Shown here: in pieces, positions 5,494-14,800 of the stretch
How the letters are laid out: each line of letters starts with the position of its first letter
Numbering within the stretch: position 1 is the first letter of the stretch
From: Deltaproteobacteria bacterium
GTDB lineage: Bacteria; JAMCPX01
Direction of reading: 5' to 3'
Length of the DNA: 37,052 bases
NCBI GenBank assembly: GCA_023382265.1
Contig: JAMCPX010000010.1
Span: 1-37,052 of the forward strand
The notes under the pieces: generated by a model
What the model was told of the DNA's origin: nothing
Database searches by the model: none
The model's input: the letters and a program-made list of their open reading frames with translations, nothing else
Made by a program: the position numbers and the translations under genes

Positions 5494-8235
5494 ATGGGTG
5501 TAGTAGATATGGTAATAAACAAAAACATAACACGGCGTTATCATTTTTTGGTATTGATTCTGCTTTTAATGATAGTTTTGCTGTCATTGCCTCTGAGTAC
5601 CAAGGCAGCAGGGAAGGCATCAAAGACCGCCGGGAACACGCAAAAAGTCTTTCGTGCAACGTTGAAGAATGGGCTCCGGGTTATAATCGTTCGTAATACT
5701 CTTGCACCTGTTGTAACTACAGAGATAAACTATCTTGTTGGTTCTGACGAAGCGCCAAAAGGATTTCCTGGAACAGCTCACGCTCTTGAACACATGATGT
5801 TCCGGGGAAGCCGTGGTTTATCGGCGTCGCAGCTTGCTGACATTATGGCTGCAATGGGCGGCGATTTTGATGCAGACACACAGCAGATGGTAACACAGTA
5901 TTTCTTCACGATACCTTCCGGGGACTTGAATGTAGCTCTTCATATTGAAGCTACCAGGATGAAAGGAATTCTTGGCACGGACAGGTTATGGGACAAAGAG
6001 CGGGGAGCTATAGAACAAGAAGTCGCGCAAGACCTTTCAAATCCAGAATATGTTCTCTTTACGAACCTCTTGGCAACAATGTTCAAAGGAACACCGTATG
6101 CTCATGATGCACTCGGGACCCGACCATCTTTCGACCACACGGCGGCAGCAATGTTAGATAGCTTCCACAAAACATGGTATGTACCAAACAATGCGATTCT
6201 TGTTATTGTTGGAGATGTGAAACCACGTATAGCCCTTGCAGAAGTTAAAAGGTTGTTCGGGAGCATCCTTCCTGGAAAATTACCGCAACGTCCAAAGTTT
6301 AATTTCAGGCCTGTTAAACCGATCGTACTGCATTTGACAACTGATCTGCCGTATGGTCTTGCAGTAATTGCTTATAGAATGCCCGGTACGAACAGTCCCA
6401 ATTATGCAGCCTCTCAAATTCTATCTGATGTTCTAAGCAGTCAACGAGGAAGGCTCTATGCCCTTGTTCCAGAGGGGAAGGCACTCTTTGCTGCATTCGA
6501 GTTTATGGCACTGCCAAAATCAGGGATCGGTTTTGCTCTTGCTGCATTTCCGAAGGGATACAATCCGCAAAAACTTATCAATAAGATAAAAAAAATATTA
6601 TCTCAGGAGGTAAAGAAGGGCGTTTTATCGGACATAGTTGAAGCATCAAAAAGGGTCGAGATTTCCGATGCCGAGTTCCAGAAGAATTCTATTCCTGGAT
6701 TGGCGATGGCATGGTCTAATGCAGTGGCCATTGAAGGGAGGAACTCACCAGAAGATGATCTGAGAGCAATAGAAAAAGTGACTGTTGATGATGTAAATCG
6801 AGTAGCAGTGAAGTACCTTGATCCGAAGCAAGCAATCGTAGCAGTACTCACTCCACAGGTATCAGGCAAGCCGGTTTCTTCGCACGGATTTGGAGGTGCT
6901 GAATCTTTTACTCCTCAAAAGACTAAAAATGTGAAACTGCCGGCATGGGCAGAGGCAGCTATTGGAAAAATCACCGTGCCCCACTCCACAGTGAAACCTT
7001 CGGTGATAATTCTGCCGAACGGTATCAAACTCATTGTACAACCGGAATCCATAAGCAATACAGTTACTATTATTGGCGGCATTAAGAACAATCCACTGCT
7101 TCAGACTCCTCAAGGTCAGGATGGTGTGAGCAGCATTATCGATCAGCTCTTTGAATATGGTACAACCTCTCTGAGCAGGGTTGCATTCCAGAAAGCATTA
7201 GATGATATCGGCGCCCGTGAATCCGCAGGTTCAAGCTTTTTTATTCGTGTTCTCAGCAGCAAATTTGATAGAGCCGTGCAGCTTCTTGCAGACAATGAAC
7301 TTCATCCACTGCTTCCAGCAAAGGCATTCAAGATTGTACAGCGCAGAACTGCGGCTGCAGTAGCAGGAGAGCTTGAAAGTCCGGATTACCTGACAAGCCG
7401 TGCCCTTCATGTTGCACTTTTTCCAAAAGGTGATCCTGTCCTCAGACAACCTACACCGAAAACGATCGACTCGCTCACTTTACAGGATGTCAAAGATTAC
7501 TACAACAAGGTTTTTCGACCCGATATGACAACGATCGTGGTCATAGGAGATGTCACACTTCAAGAAGCACGCGAGGTTGTATCAAAATATTTTGGGAACT
7601 GGAAGGCAAGTGGTCCTAAACCGAAAACTGACCTTCCGTCAGCTCCTTTGAACAAGCCTTCTATTGTTGCAATACCCGATGAAAGCCGCGTGCAGGATAA
7701 GGTCTATCTTACCGAGACGCTCGGATTAACGCGATCTAATCCCGATTACTATCCTTTACAATTAGGTAACCACGTCCTTGGCGGTGCATTCTATGCTACA
7801 AGGTTCTACCGCGATCTCCGCGAGAATAGAGGCTTGGTTTACTACGTTAGCTCAACTTTCGACATTTCCAAAACGCGGGGAATATACCAAGTCAGCTACG
7901 GCTGTGATCCCCGGAATGTATCAAAAGCGCGGACAATTATCGTGCACGATCTCAAACAGATGCAGGAGTCTGATATAACGCCAGAAGAGCTGAGGCAGGC
8001 AAAGGCCCAGCTTATGCGTGACATACCACTGTCAGAGTCAAGCGAAACCAGCATAGCCAGCGGATTGCTGAGCAGGGCTATAAGAGGACTGCACTTAAAT
8101 GAGCCAATACTCTCAGCGCATATATATTTGAAGCTGAGTGCAAAACAAGTTCAGGATGCTTACAGAAAATGGATACGGCCGAATGACCTCGTCCAGGTTG
8201 TAGAAGGTCCGGAACCATCCCTGGAAACGAAATAG
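5494..8235 (+). CDS. M16-family zinc metallopeptidase, two-module (pitrilysin/processing-peptidase type)
   Basis: 913 residues with an N-terminal signal or anchor (about 16-38, STKAAG cleavage-like) and two M16 repeats. The first (about 50-480) carries the inverted zinc motif HALEH (His96, Glu99, His100) and the third ligand in AIEQEV (Glu177), so it should be active. The second (about 500-910; VIILPNGIKLIVQPES onwards) lacks HxxEH and would complete the clamshell. Such proteins degrade or process peptides in the periplasm. Start choice is uncertain: ATG 5494 and ATG 5509 are both in frame and neither has a strong ribosome-binding site. It lies 33 bases after the rhodanese-TlpA gene and may be cotranscribed with it. 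The second module still has the R/Y pair (TRFYRDLRENRGLVYYV) that positions substrate in this family. Confidence 0.88.
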   Translation: MGVVDMVINKNITRRYHFLVLILLLMIVLLSLPLSTKAAGKASKTAGNTQKVFRATLKNGLRVIIVRNTLAPVVTTEINYLVGSDEAPKGFPGTAHALEHMMFRGSRGLSASQLADIMAAMGGDFDADTQQMVTQYFFTIPSGDLNVALHIEATRMKGILGTDRLWDKERGAIEQEVAQDLSNPEYVLFTNLLATMFKGTPYAHDALGTRPSFDHTAAAMLDSFHKTWYVPNNAILVIVGDVKPRIALAEVKRLFGSILPGKLPQRPKFNFRPVKPIVLHLTTDLPYGLAVIAYRMPGTNSPNYAASQILSDVLSSQRGRLYALVPEGKALFAAFEFMALPKSGIGFALAAFPKGYNPQKLINKIKKILSQEVKKGVLSDIVEASKRVEISDAEFQKNSIPGLAMAWSNAVAIEGRNSPEDDLRAIEKVTVDDVNRVAVKYLDPKQAIVAVLTPQVSGKPVSSHGFGGAESFTPQKTKNVKLPAWAEAAIGKITVPHSTVKPSVIILPNGIKLIVQPESISNTVTIIGGIKNNPLLQTPQGQDGVSSIIDQLFEYGTTSLSRVAFQKALDDIGARESAGSSFFIRVLSSKFDRAVQLLADNELHPLLPAKAFKIVQRRTAAAVAGELESPDYLTSRALHVALFPKGDPVLRQPTPKTIDSLTLQDVKDYYNKVFRPDMTTIVVIGDVTLQEAREVVSKYFGNWKASGPKPKTDLPSAPLNKPSIVAIPDESRVQDKVYLTETLGLTRSNPDYYPLQLGNHVLGGAFYATRFYRDLRENRGLVYYVSSTFDISKTRGIYQVSYGCDPRNVSKARTIIVHDLKQMQESDITPEELRQAKAQLMRDIPLSESSETSIASGLLSRAIRGLHLNEPILSAHIYLKLSAKQVQDAYRKWIRPNDLVQVVEGPEPSLETK

Positions 8236-8436
8236 GGAAAAAGCCTGTCAGATGACCATCGCTTTTCGATTTTGGTGCCTCTCCCATCTGTGATCATGCC
8301 GGTGTAGGTAGAATAGCACAACCATGAAAGATCAAAACTACATTGTTATAGGGGTCACGGGATCCGTATGCTCTCCGACTGATGAGTTTTATATTATTGT
8401 TCATCCCTTACACATCACCATGTACAAAGATGAGGT

Positions 8437-8451
8437 CTGTTTTTAAAACAG
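8437..8451. promoter_or_regulatory. short palindrome upstream of the DUF302 gene
   Basis: CTGTTTTTAAAACAG (8437-8451) is a perfect 7-bp palindrome around one central base, about 50 bases before the DUF302 ATG. The arms are too close to make a stable RNA hairpin, so a protein-binding site is the more natural reading. Nothing else recognisable was seen between 8236 and 8503. Confidence 0.3.
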
Positions 8452-8503
8452 GCTTGATATTTATCCATACAGTTATTATTCTTTTACGGAGGGAGGGATT
8501 ATT

Positions 8504-8890
8504 ATGGAAGCCTTCGATTATACGGTCCGGACGACGAAGACCTTTGACGGGGCAGTGAGCACTGTTGAAGCAAAGACAAAGGAAAAAGGGTTTGCTGTAC
8601 TGCATATCCACGATATCAAGGCAATCTTTGCAAGCAAGGGCATCGAGCATGAGCCTCTTAAGATCATTGAGATCTGCAATACAAAATACGCAAGCCAGGT
8701 ACTTGCAAAGGACATCAAGATCGCTCTTATGCTCCCCTGCCGCATCAGTGTCTATGCGGAGGGAAAAGAGACTCTCATCAGTGCATTACGCCCAAGAGTA
8801 ATCGCAGACTTCTATCCGCAGGCGGATATAGGTGCAATGGCGCAGGAGATTGATAAAATCATCCTTAGTATCGTGGACGAATCGAAATAG
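8504..8890 (+). CDS. DUF302-family protein
   Basis: 128 residues matching the DUF302 fold. FDYTVRTTKTFDGAVSTVEA and KGFAVLHIHDIKAIFASKGI lead into PLKIIEICNTKYASQVLAKD and the family's hallmark ALMLPCRISVYAEGKETLIS with its conserved Pro-Cys. DUF302 proteins are small cytosolic proteins, often encoded near redox or metal-resistance genes; their function is unknown. A strong GGAGGGAGGG site lies 9 bases before the ATG. The gene ends about 95 bases before the sigma-54 promoter of the Cus-like operon, so it is a separate unit. Its position suggests, but does not show, a role in metal stress. Confidence 0.8.
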   Translation: MEAFDYTVRTTKTFDGAVSTVEAKTKEKGFAVLHIHDIKAIFASKGIEHEPLKIIEICNTKYASQVLAKDIKIALMLPCRISVYAEGKETLISALRPRVIADFYPQADIGAMAQEIDKIILSIVDESK

Positions 8891-8905
8891 CGGGTTTCTG
8901 AACAC

Positions 8906-8927
8906 TATTCTTCATTCCTGAAGAATA
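8906..8927. promoter_or_regulatory. 22-bp palindrome: candidate enhancer site for the sigma-54 promoter (or weak terminator of the DUF302 gene)
   Basis: TATTCTTC (8906-8913) and GAAGAATA (8920-8927) are perfect inverted repeats with a 6-base gap. The centre is about 97 bases upstream of the predicted sigma-54 start point (near 9013), the usual distance for an NtrC-type activator site. As RNA it would also be a hairpin just after the DUF302 stop, but it lacks a uniform T-tract. Confidence 0.45.
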
Positions 8928-8985
8928 ATGTTTGTTTGACTCTGATCAGGGCAAGATAACCTGCTCATTTTCATGACATATTACT

Positions 8986-9002
8986 CTGGCACGATAATTG
9001 CC
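8986..9002 (+). promoter_or_regulatory. sigma-54 (RpoN) promoter of the Cus-like efflux operon
   Basis: CTGGCACGATAATTGCC matches the RpoN consensus (TGGCACG-N4-TTGC) at every key position. The invariant GG (8988-8989) and GC (9000-9001) are exactly 10 bases apart, as required. The start point would be near 9013, 45 bases before the cusC-like ATG. A sigma-54 promoter needs an NtrC-type AAA+ activator, none of which is intact in this window; metal-responsive examples (ZraR type) are known. Confidence 0.8.
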
Positions 9003-9057
9003 TTTAATCTTTGGAGAACAAAGTTGATTAAAGGCTCCAAGGGGATATGATAAAAGT

Positions 9058-10329
9058 ATGAAAAAATTGTTATGGATTGTATATGCTGTTTTGATCCTTG
9101 TGCCATCTGTTACCATGGCTCAGGAGGGTACTACTCAGAACAGGTTTACGCTGAACCAATACGTTGTCGAAGTGCTGAAAGCCAACCCATCTATCAAAAG
9201 TATGCAGGCAAAGGTTGCCGATTTTGAAGCACGGTATCACTACACCGGCGTTATCCCTGATCCATCATTGATGTTCAAGATAAACAACATGGACACAAGT
9301 TATTCTGTCGGCGAGGATCCGATGAGTTTTTTGGCCATAGAGCTTGATCAGGTAATACCTTTTCCCATGAAGCTGCATCTTGAATCCGAGATCGCATACA
9401 AAAAGTTCCAGATAAGCAGACAATTGCTCAGGCAGAAAGAGCTTGAAATCCAGTCACAGGCTGTATCTGCGTTCAGCGATTATTATTACGATGTTGAATC
9501 ATTATCCTTGCTTGAGCAATATGTAAAGGTGATTGATACGGTTATAGGAACAGCAAGACAGAGGTACGAAACAGGTATTGCATCCCAGCAGGACATGCTG
9601 CGCGCGATGCTTGAACGTTCAAGGCTTGATGAGAGGATCGAGCTTATAGACCTGGAGCTGAACCGTTCAACCGCGCGGATGAACGGTTTGCTTGGTAAAA
9701 CGCCTGACACACAACTGCCTAAGCCTGAAACACTTGAGCCTTTTGCCATAGGCTATGGCAGGGAAGCACTTTACAACTCTGCCGGAAATAATTCACCAGA
9801 GATATCCATTGCAAAAATAGACGTGGAACAAGGCAAGCTGGAGTTATCTAAAAGTAAATGGTCTTACGCCCCTGATCTCGATATCGGTGGAGGTATCATG
9901 ACAAGAGGTTCTTACCCTCCCGGTTGGACAGCACAGATAGGAATAAGCCTGCCTTTATACTTCTGGGCAAAGCAGAGATACATGGTCAAGGGTGCAGGTG
10001 CAGAGCTGATCGCAGCACAACAGGGTGAGAACAACACAGAAAAATCGACACTTGCAGAGATAGATGCTGCATATCAAGAGGCACAGACAACCTACTCATT
10101 GATTAATCTGTACAGCAACAAGATCGTACCTGAAGCAGCACTTACATTCAGCTCAGCGATCAGCAGCTACACAACCGGCAGGGTAGACTTCCTTACGACC
10201 ATGGATGCACTGCTCATGCTCATCGATTACAAACAGTTGTTGTATAAAAGGACAGCGGAATATTACAAGGCGCTGGCACGGCTCAGCGTGCTGAGCGGTG
10301 TAGACCTGATAAAGGCCGGTAAGGAATAG
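9058..10329 (+). CDS. cusC: TolC-family outer-membrane efflux protein (CusC-like)
   Basis: 423 residues with a Sec signal (cleavage TMA-Q, after about residue 21) and two outer-membrane efflux protein repeats rich in long alpha-helical coiled-coil segments (about 85-215 and 285-420). It is the outer-membrane channel of a tripartite RND pump. There is no lipobox, unlike E. coli CusC, so it is probably not acylated; the symbol rests on operon position before cusB- and cusA-like genes. AAGGGG lies about 13 bases before the ATG. It is the first gene behind the sigma-54 promoter. The 157-base gap to the adaptor gene contains a large imperfect inverted repeat (10374-10450). Confidence 0.85.
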   Translation: MKKLLWIVYAVLILVPSVTMAQEGTTQNRFTLNQYVVEVLKANPSIKSMQAKVADFEARYHYTGVIPDPSLMFKINNMDTSYSVGEDPMSFLAIELDQVIPFPMKLHLESEIAYKKFQISRQLLRQKELEIQSQAVSAFSDYYYDVESLSLLEQYVKVIDTVIGTARQRYETGIASQQDMLRAMLERSRLDERIELIDLELNRSTARMNGLLGKTPDTQLPKPETLEPFAIGYGREALYNSAGNNSPEISIAKIDVEQGKLELSKSKWSYAPDLDIGGGIMTRGSYPPGWTAQIGISLPLYFWAKQRYMVKGAGAELIAAQQGENNTEKSTLAEIDAAYQEAQTTYSLINLYSNKIVPEAALTFSSAISSYTTGRVDFLTTMDALLMLIDYKQLLYKRTAEYYKALARLSVLSGVDLIKAGKE

Positions 10330-10373
10330 GCATGAACTATACTGACTTTTTTTTCATTGCGTATTCGGAAGCA

Positions 10374-10450
10374 CGGCGAAGCCGGCTCGGGGGTGTCATT
10401 ACGGACGAAGTGAAGCAATCCCCCCCGGATACCGGTAGAATACTTCGCCG
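10374..10450. repeat. 77-bp nested inverted repeat with a GCGAAGCAATC-type core
   Basis: The outer arms CGGCGAAG (10374-10381) and CTTCGCCG (10443-10450) are perfect complements. Inside, CCGG and GGGGG on the left face CCCCCC and CCGG on the right. The core from 10394 to 10420 (GTCATTACGGACGAAG, then TGAAGCAATC) resembles the GTCATTGCGAG...GAAGCAATC repeat found scattered in many bacterial genomes. It sits between cusC and cusB and could act as a processing or stability element in the operon mRNA. Confidence 0.6.
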
Positions 10451-10492
10451 CAAAACGCTCCCCGTCATGAGAGGTAGTTACAGGAGATGAAC

Positions 10493-11842
10493 ATGAAGAG
10501 ATATTTTATCATACTCGGCATTACATTCGTGGCTTTGACAGCATACGGATGCTCGAAGCATAAAACACAGGGCAATGCTGCAAACGGACAGATCCAGCAG
10601 AAAAAAGAAAAATGCAAGACCATGTACAAATCCACCATGATGCCCAAGGAAGTATCAAGTACCCCGGGCAAGGATTCCATGGGCATGGAGATGGTACCGT
10701 TCCAGGTCTGCGAACAGACAGAAAAGGAAAAGTCCCTTGCACCGGGGACCGTTCAAATATCATCGAGACTCCAGCAGATGTACGGTGTAACGCTCGGTGC
10801 CGTAAAAAACAGGAAACTTACATTTTCCGTACGTAACGATGCAATCATCAGATATGATGAAACACGGCTGAAGGACATCAACATAAGGTTTTCCGGATAT
10901 ATTCAAAAACTGTATGCCGATTATAAAGGCATGATGGTGTACAAAGGCCAGCCCCTGTTTACGATCTATTCCCCGGAGCTTTTATCGGCGGAACAGGAAT
11001 ACCTTCTCGTTGTCAATAATCCCTATTCGGCAAACAACAGGGAACTTGTCCATGCTGCCGAGCAGAAACTGAGACTATGGAACATCACCGGCAGGCAGAT
11101 ACAGGAGATTAAGAAGGCGGGCAGGGCTTATGACACACTTTCTTTCTACGCACCCTTCACCGGTTATATCATCGAAAAACACGTTGTTCAGGGACAGCAT
11201 GTCGATGCCGGGCAGACATTATTCAGGATCGCGGACTTGAGCGATGTATGGGTAATGGTTGATATATACGAAAGTCAGATTCCGTTTGTCCGCACAGGGC
11301 AGCAGGTGAGCCTGCAGCTCCTGGCATTCCCCGGAAAAGAGATAAAAGGCAGGATCGATTATATATATCCCTATCTGGATAACGGGACCAGGACCGTAAA
11401 AGCGCGGGTAGTCATATCCAATCCAGGGTATCACATTAAACCGGACATGTACGGCTCTGCAGTTATCCGGGACGAAATCGGAGAGAAGCTTGCAGTGCCT
11501 GCCGATGCTGTCATGAACACGGGGACAAGGCAGGTGGTGTTTGTGGACAGGGGTGATGGCTACTTTGAGCCGCGTACCGTAAAGCTCGGCGAGCACGTGG
11601 ACAGATATTATGTCGTGATTTCAGGGCTCGTGTCGGGGGACAGGGTCGTGACAAACCCGGTGTTCCTGATCGATGCGGAATCCAATCTTAACGAGGCAAG
11701 CGGTGCAATCGGTTCAATGCCGGGTATGGAAATGAACAGCGGTAAAAAGGTTCAAGGTCCGCAGAAGTCAGTGGAAAGGCCATCAGAACAGAAGACGGCT
11801 CCAGTAAATCAGGACAATTCCATGCCCGGGATGAAGATGTGA
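10493..11842 (+). CDS. cusB: RND periplasmic adaptor lipoprotein with heavy-metal-binding domain (CusB-like)
   Basis: About 449 residues from the preferred ATG at 10493. An in-frame ATG at 10487 directly abuts CAGGAG (10481-10486), so the second ATG has the right spacing. The lipobox is TAYGC (Cys20). Next comes a heavy-metal-binding segment (MYKSTMMPKEVSSTPGKDSM, then GMEMVP, about 37-65) like that fused to CusB/CzcB adaptors, then the membrane-fusion beta-barrel, hairpin and lipoyl parts (about 85-385). The C-terminus carries two Met clusters, MPGMEM and MPGMKM, the kind that bind Cu(I)/Ag(I). It bridges the CusA-like pump and the outer-membrane channel, and delivers metal. The gene is followed after 51 bases by the pump gene. 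Confidence 0.88.
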   Translation: MKRYFIILGITFVALTAYGCSKHKTQGNAANGQIQQKKEKCKTMYKSTMMPKEVSSTPGKDSMGMEMVPFQVCEQTEKEKSLAPGTVQISSRLQQMYGVTLGAVKNRKLTFSVRNDAIIRYDETRLKDINIRFSGYIQKLYADYKGMMVYKGQPLFTIYSPELLSAEQEYLLVVNNPYSANNRELVHAAEQKLRLWNITGRQIQEIKKAGRAYDTLSFYAPFTGYIIEKHVVQGQHVDAGQTLFRIADLSDVWVMVDIYESQIPFVRTGQQVSLQLLAFPGKEIKGRIDYIYPYLDNGTRTVKARVVISNPGYHIKPDMYGSAVIRDEIGEKLAVPADAVMNTGTRQVVFVDRGDGYFEPRTVKLGEHVDRYYVVISGLVSGDRVVTNPVFLIDAESNLNEASGAIGSMPGMEMNSGKKVQGPQKSVERPSEQKTAPVNQDNSMPGMKM

Positions 11843-11893
11843 ATATGAAGAAATTCAAGATGCTACATTCAAGGTTCAATATTCAGGAATGCC

Positions 11894-14800
11894 ATGATTA
11901 ACCGTATCATCGAGTACTGCGCAAAAAATAAATTTATCGTGTTCCTCGGTACGGCCTTTCTGATCGGATGGGGAATATGGGTGATCAACAAAACGCCGCT
12001 GGAGGCAATCCCGGACCTTACGCCGGTGCAGGTGATAATTTATACAAAATGGGAAGGCCAGAGCCCGAACATCATAGAGGATCAGGTAACCTATCCCATT
12101 GTAACCGCCTTGATCTCCGCACCGAACGTTCAGGTTGTACGGGGCCTGTCCACGTTCGGATATTCGTACGTGTATGTTCTGTTCAAAGACGGGACCAACA
12201 TGTACTGGGCGCGGAGCAGGGTGCTGGAATATCTCCAGCAGATCAACGGTAAACTCCCGCCGGGTGTCAATCCTACGCTCGGGCCCGATGCAACAGGTAT
12301 CGGCTGGGGACTTGAGTATGTGCTGCTGGATAAGGGACACAGGTATAACCTTGCCGACCTGAGGACGTTCCAGGACTGGTATCTGAGATACTGGCTTGAA
12401 TCCGTTCACGGTGTATCCGAGGTGGCAGGAATCGGTGGATACCAAAAGGAGTTCAGGGTAAACGTCTATCCGGCCAGGCTTCAGGCATACCATATTCCTT
12501 TGAGCAGGGTCATAGATGCTGTCAGACATTCAAACAACGATGTCGGCGGCGCATCCATAGAGATCAACGGCACGGAGTTTGTCATCAGGGGCAACGGCTA
12601 CATTGAGTCATTGAAAGACCTCGGCAATACCGTTGTTTATGCCTCGCCTCACGGGACCCCGGTCCTTTTGAAGGACATCGCGGATATAAAATATGATGCG
12701 GTCATGAGACGGGGGATTGCGGATTATAACGGCACAGGCGATGTCGTGGGAGGTATCGTTATTGTCCGCTACGGCGCGGATATGTATAAGATCCTGAATG
12801 ACGTAAAGGCGAAGATCAAACAGATTACACCATCGCTTCCCAAAGGCGTCGAACTAAAGATCGTTTACGATCAATCCAAATTGATCAAGAGGTCCGTTGC
12901 AACGCTGCGGGAAAAGCTCATTGAGGAAAGTATTATCGTAAGTATTGTTTCCATCATATTCCTCTACAGCATTACCAGTGCACTTGTCGCTATTGTAATC
13001 TTACCTCTTGCTATTTTGATGGCCCTAATCGGCATGTACTATGTAGGGGTATCATCCAATATTATGTCTCTCGGCGGCATAGCGATCGCGATCGGCGCTA
13101 TGGTGGACGCCTCGATCGTGATGATAGAGAATGCAAATAAATTCCTGGAGCAGGAACATAATCTCACCAACAAAAGGCGTGAAGAGATTATCATACAGGC
13201 TGCAAAACTCGTCGGCAGGCCCCTGTTCTTTTCCCTGCTCGTTATAGCGGTCGCATTCCTGCCGATCTTTGCTCTCACAGGGCCAGAGGGAAAGCTCTTC
13301 AGGCCGCTTGCGTATACAAAAACCTTCTCCATGTTGTTTGCAGCATTCCTCTCCATTACCCTGGGACCGACGTTAATGACCCTCTTCATACGCGGGAAGA
13401 TCACGCCGGAAGAAAAAAATCCGATCAACCGCCTTATGATCCGGGTTTATCACCCGGTCGCCCTGTTTGCGCTCAAGCACAAAAGGCTTATCCTTATTTC
13501 AGCGGTCCTGATTATCTTAACCATCATATTCCCTTTCACACGGCTCGGCAGCGAATTTATGCCGCCGCTCAATGAAGGAACGATCCTTTACATGCCGAGC
13601 ACGATACCCGGCATATCCATTACCCAGTCAAGACAGATGTTGCAGGTTACGGACAGGATCATAAAATCTTTTCCCGAGGTAACATCCGTTTTTGGAAAGG
13701 CGGGCAAGGCAGATACCTCGACAGACCCGGCACCGTTGGAGATGATAGAAACCATCATCAACCTTAAACCGCAGTCACAGTGGCCCAGTGGAGTGACATG
13801 GAAAGGATTAATCAATCAAATGAATGCAGCGCTCAATGTGCCCGGAGTAACAAACGCATGGACAATGCCGATAAAAGGCAGGACAGACATGCTGACCACA
13901 GGCATACGTACCCCTGTTGGTATTAAGATCTATGGTCCAAGTCTTGGCGAAATGGAAAATATCGGGAAGATGCTGGAAAGCACCCTCGGAAAGATACCCG
14001 GGACAAGGAGTGTTTTTGCGGAAAGGGCAGTGGGCGGGCATTACATAGATTTTGACATAAACCGTGAAGCCATCGCACGGTACGGGCTGACCATCAGCAA
14101 TGTGGAGGATGTTATAGAAACAGCCATAGGCGGTATGTCCATCGGCAAGGTTATTGACGGACGCGAACGTTTTGCGATTGCACTGCGGTATCCCCGGGAA
14201 CTCCGCGATAATACCGATAACCTCAAGATGACACTTGTTCCAACTCCGTCAGGCGCCCAGATACCCATTGGAGAGCTTGCCAGTATTCATAGAGTCAACG
14301 GACCTCCGATGATAAGGGACGAAAACGGCATGCTGTCCGATTGGGTGTATGTGGACTTAAACACAAGCAATATCGGCGGATACGTGGAACGTGCAAAGAA
14401 AGCCGTAAACGATGAGATTATAAAAAAAGGCATGCTCCCCGCGGGTTATACGCTTGAGTGGACAGGCGAATATAAATATATGGAACACGCGAAAAAGACT
14501 CTTATGATCGTGATCCCGCTTACCCTGTTTATTGTGTTTTTGCTCCTGTATTTCAATAAACATTCGGTAACAGAGGCACTCATTGTCATGCTTGCGATCC
14601 CGTTCTCGCTGACCGGCGCATTCTGGGGACTTTACATCGTGCATTACGAGCTCAGCGTCGCTGTATGGGTCGGTATCATTGCACTTGCCGGGGTTGATGC
14701 CGAAACAGGGGTCGTCATGCTCGTGTACCTTGATGAGGCTTATCACAGGTGGATCGATGAAGGAAAGATGCACACCGAAAACGATCTCAAGGAATCCATC

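Noticed and set aside
8324-8446. 40-codon plus-strand frame before the DUF302 gene
   Set aside because: No ribosome-binding site, no recognisable motif and a length expected by chance.
11876-12529. 217-codon minus-strand open frame inside cusA
   Set aside because: It lies wholly over the first periplasmic part of a clear RND pump; long antisense frames are expected in this G+C-richer gene.
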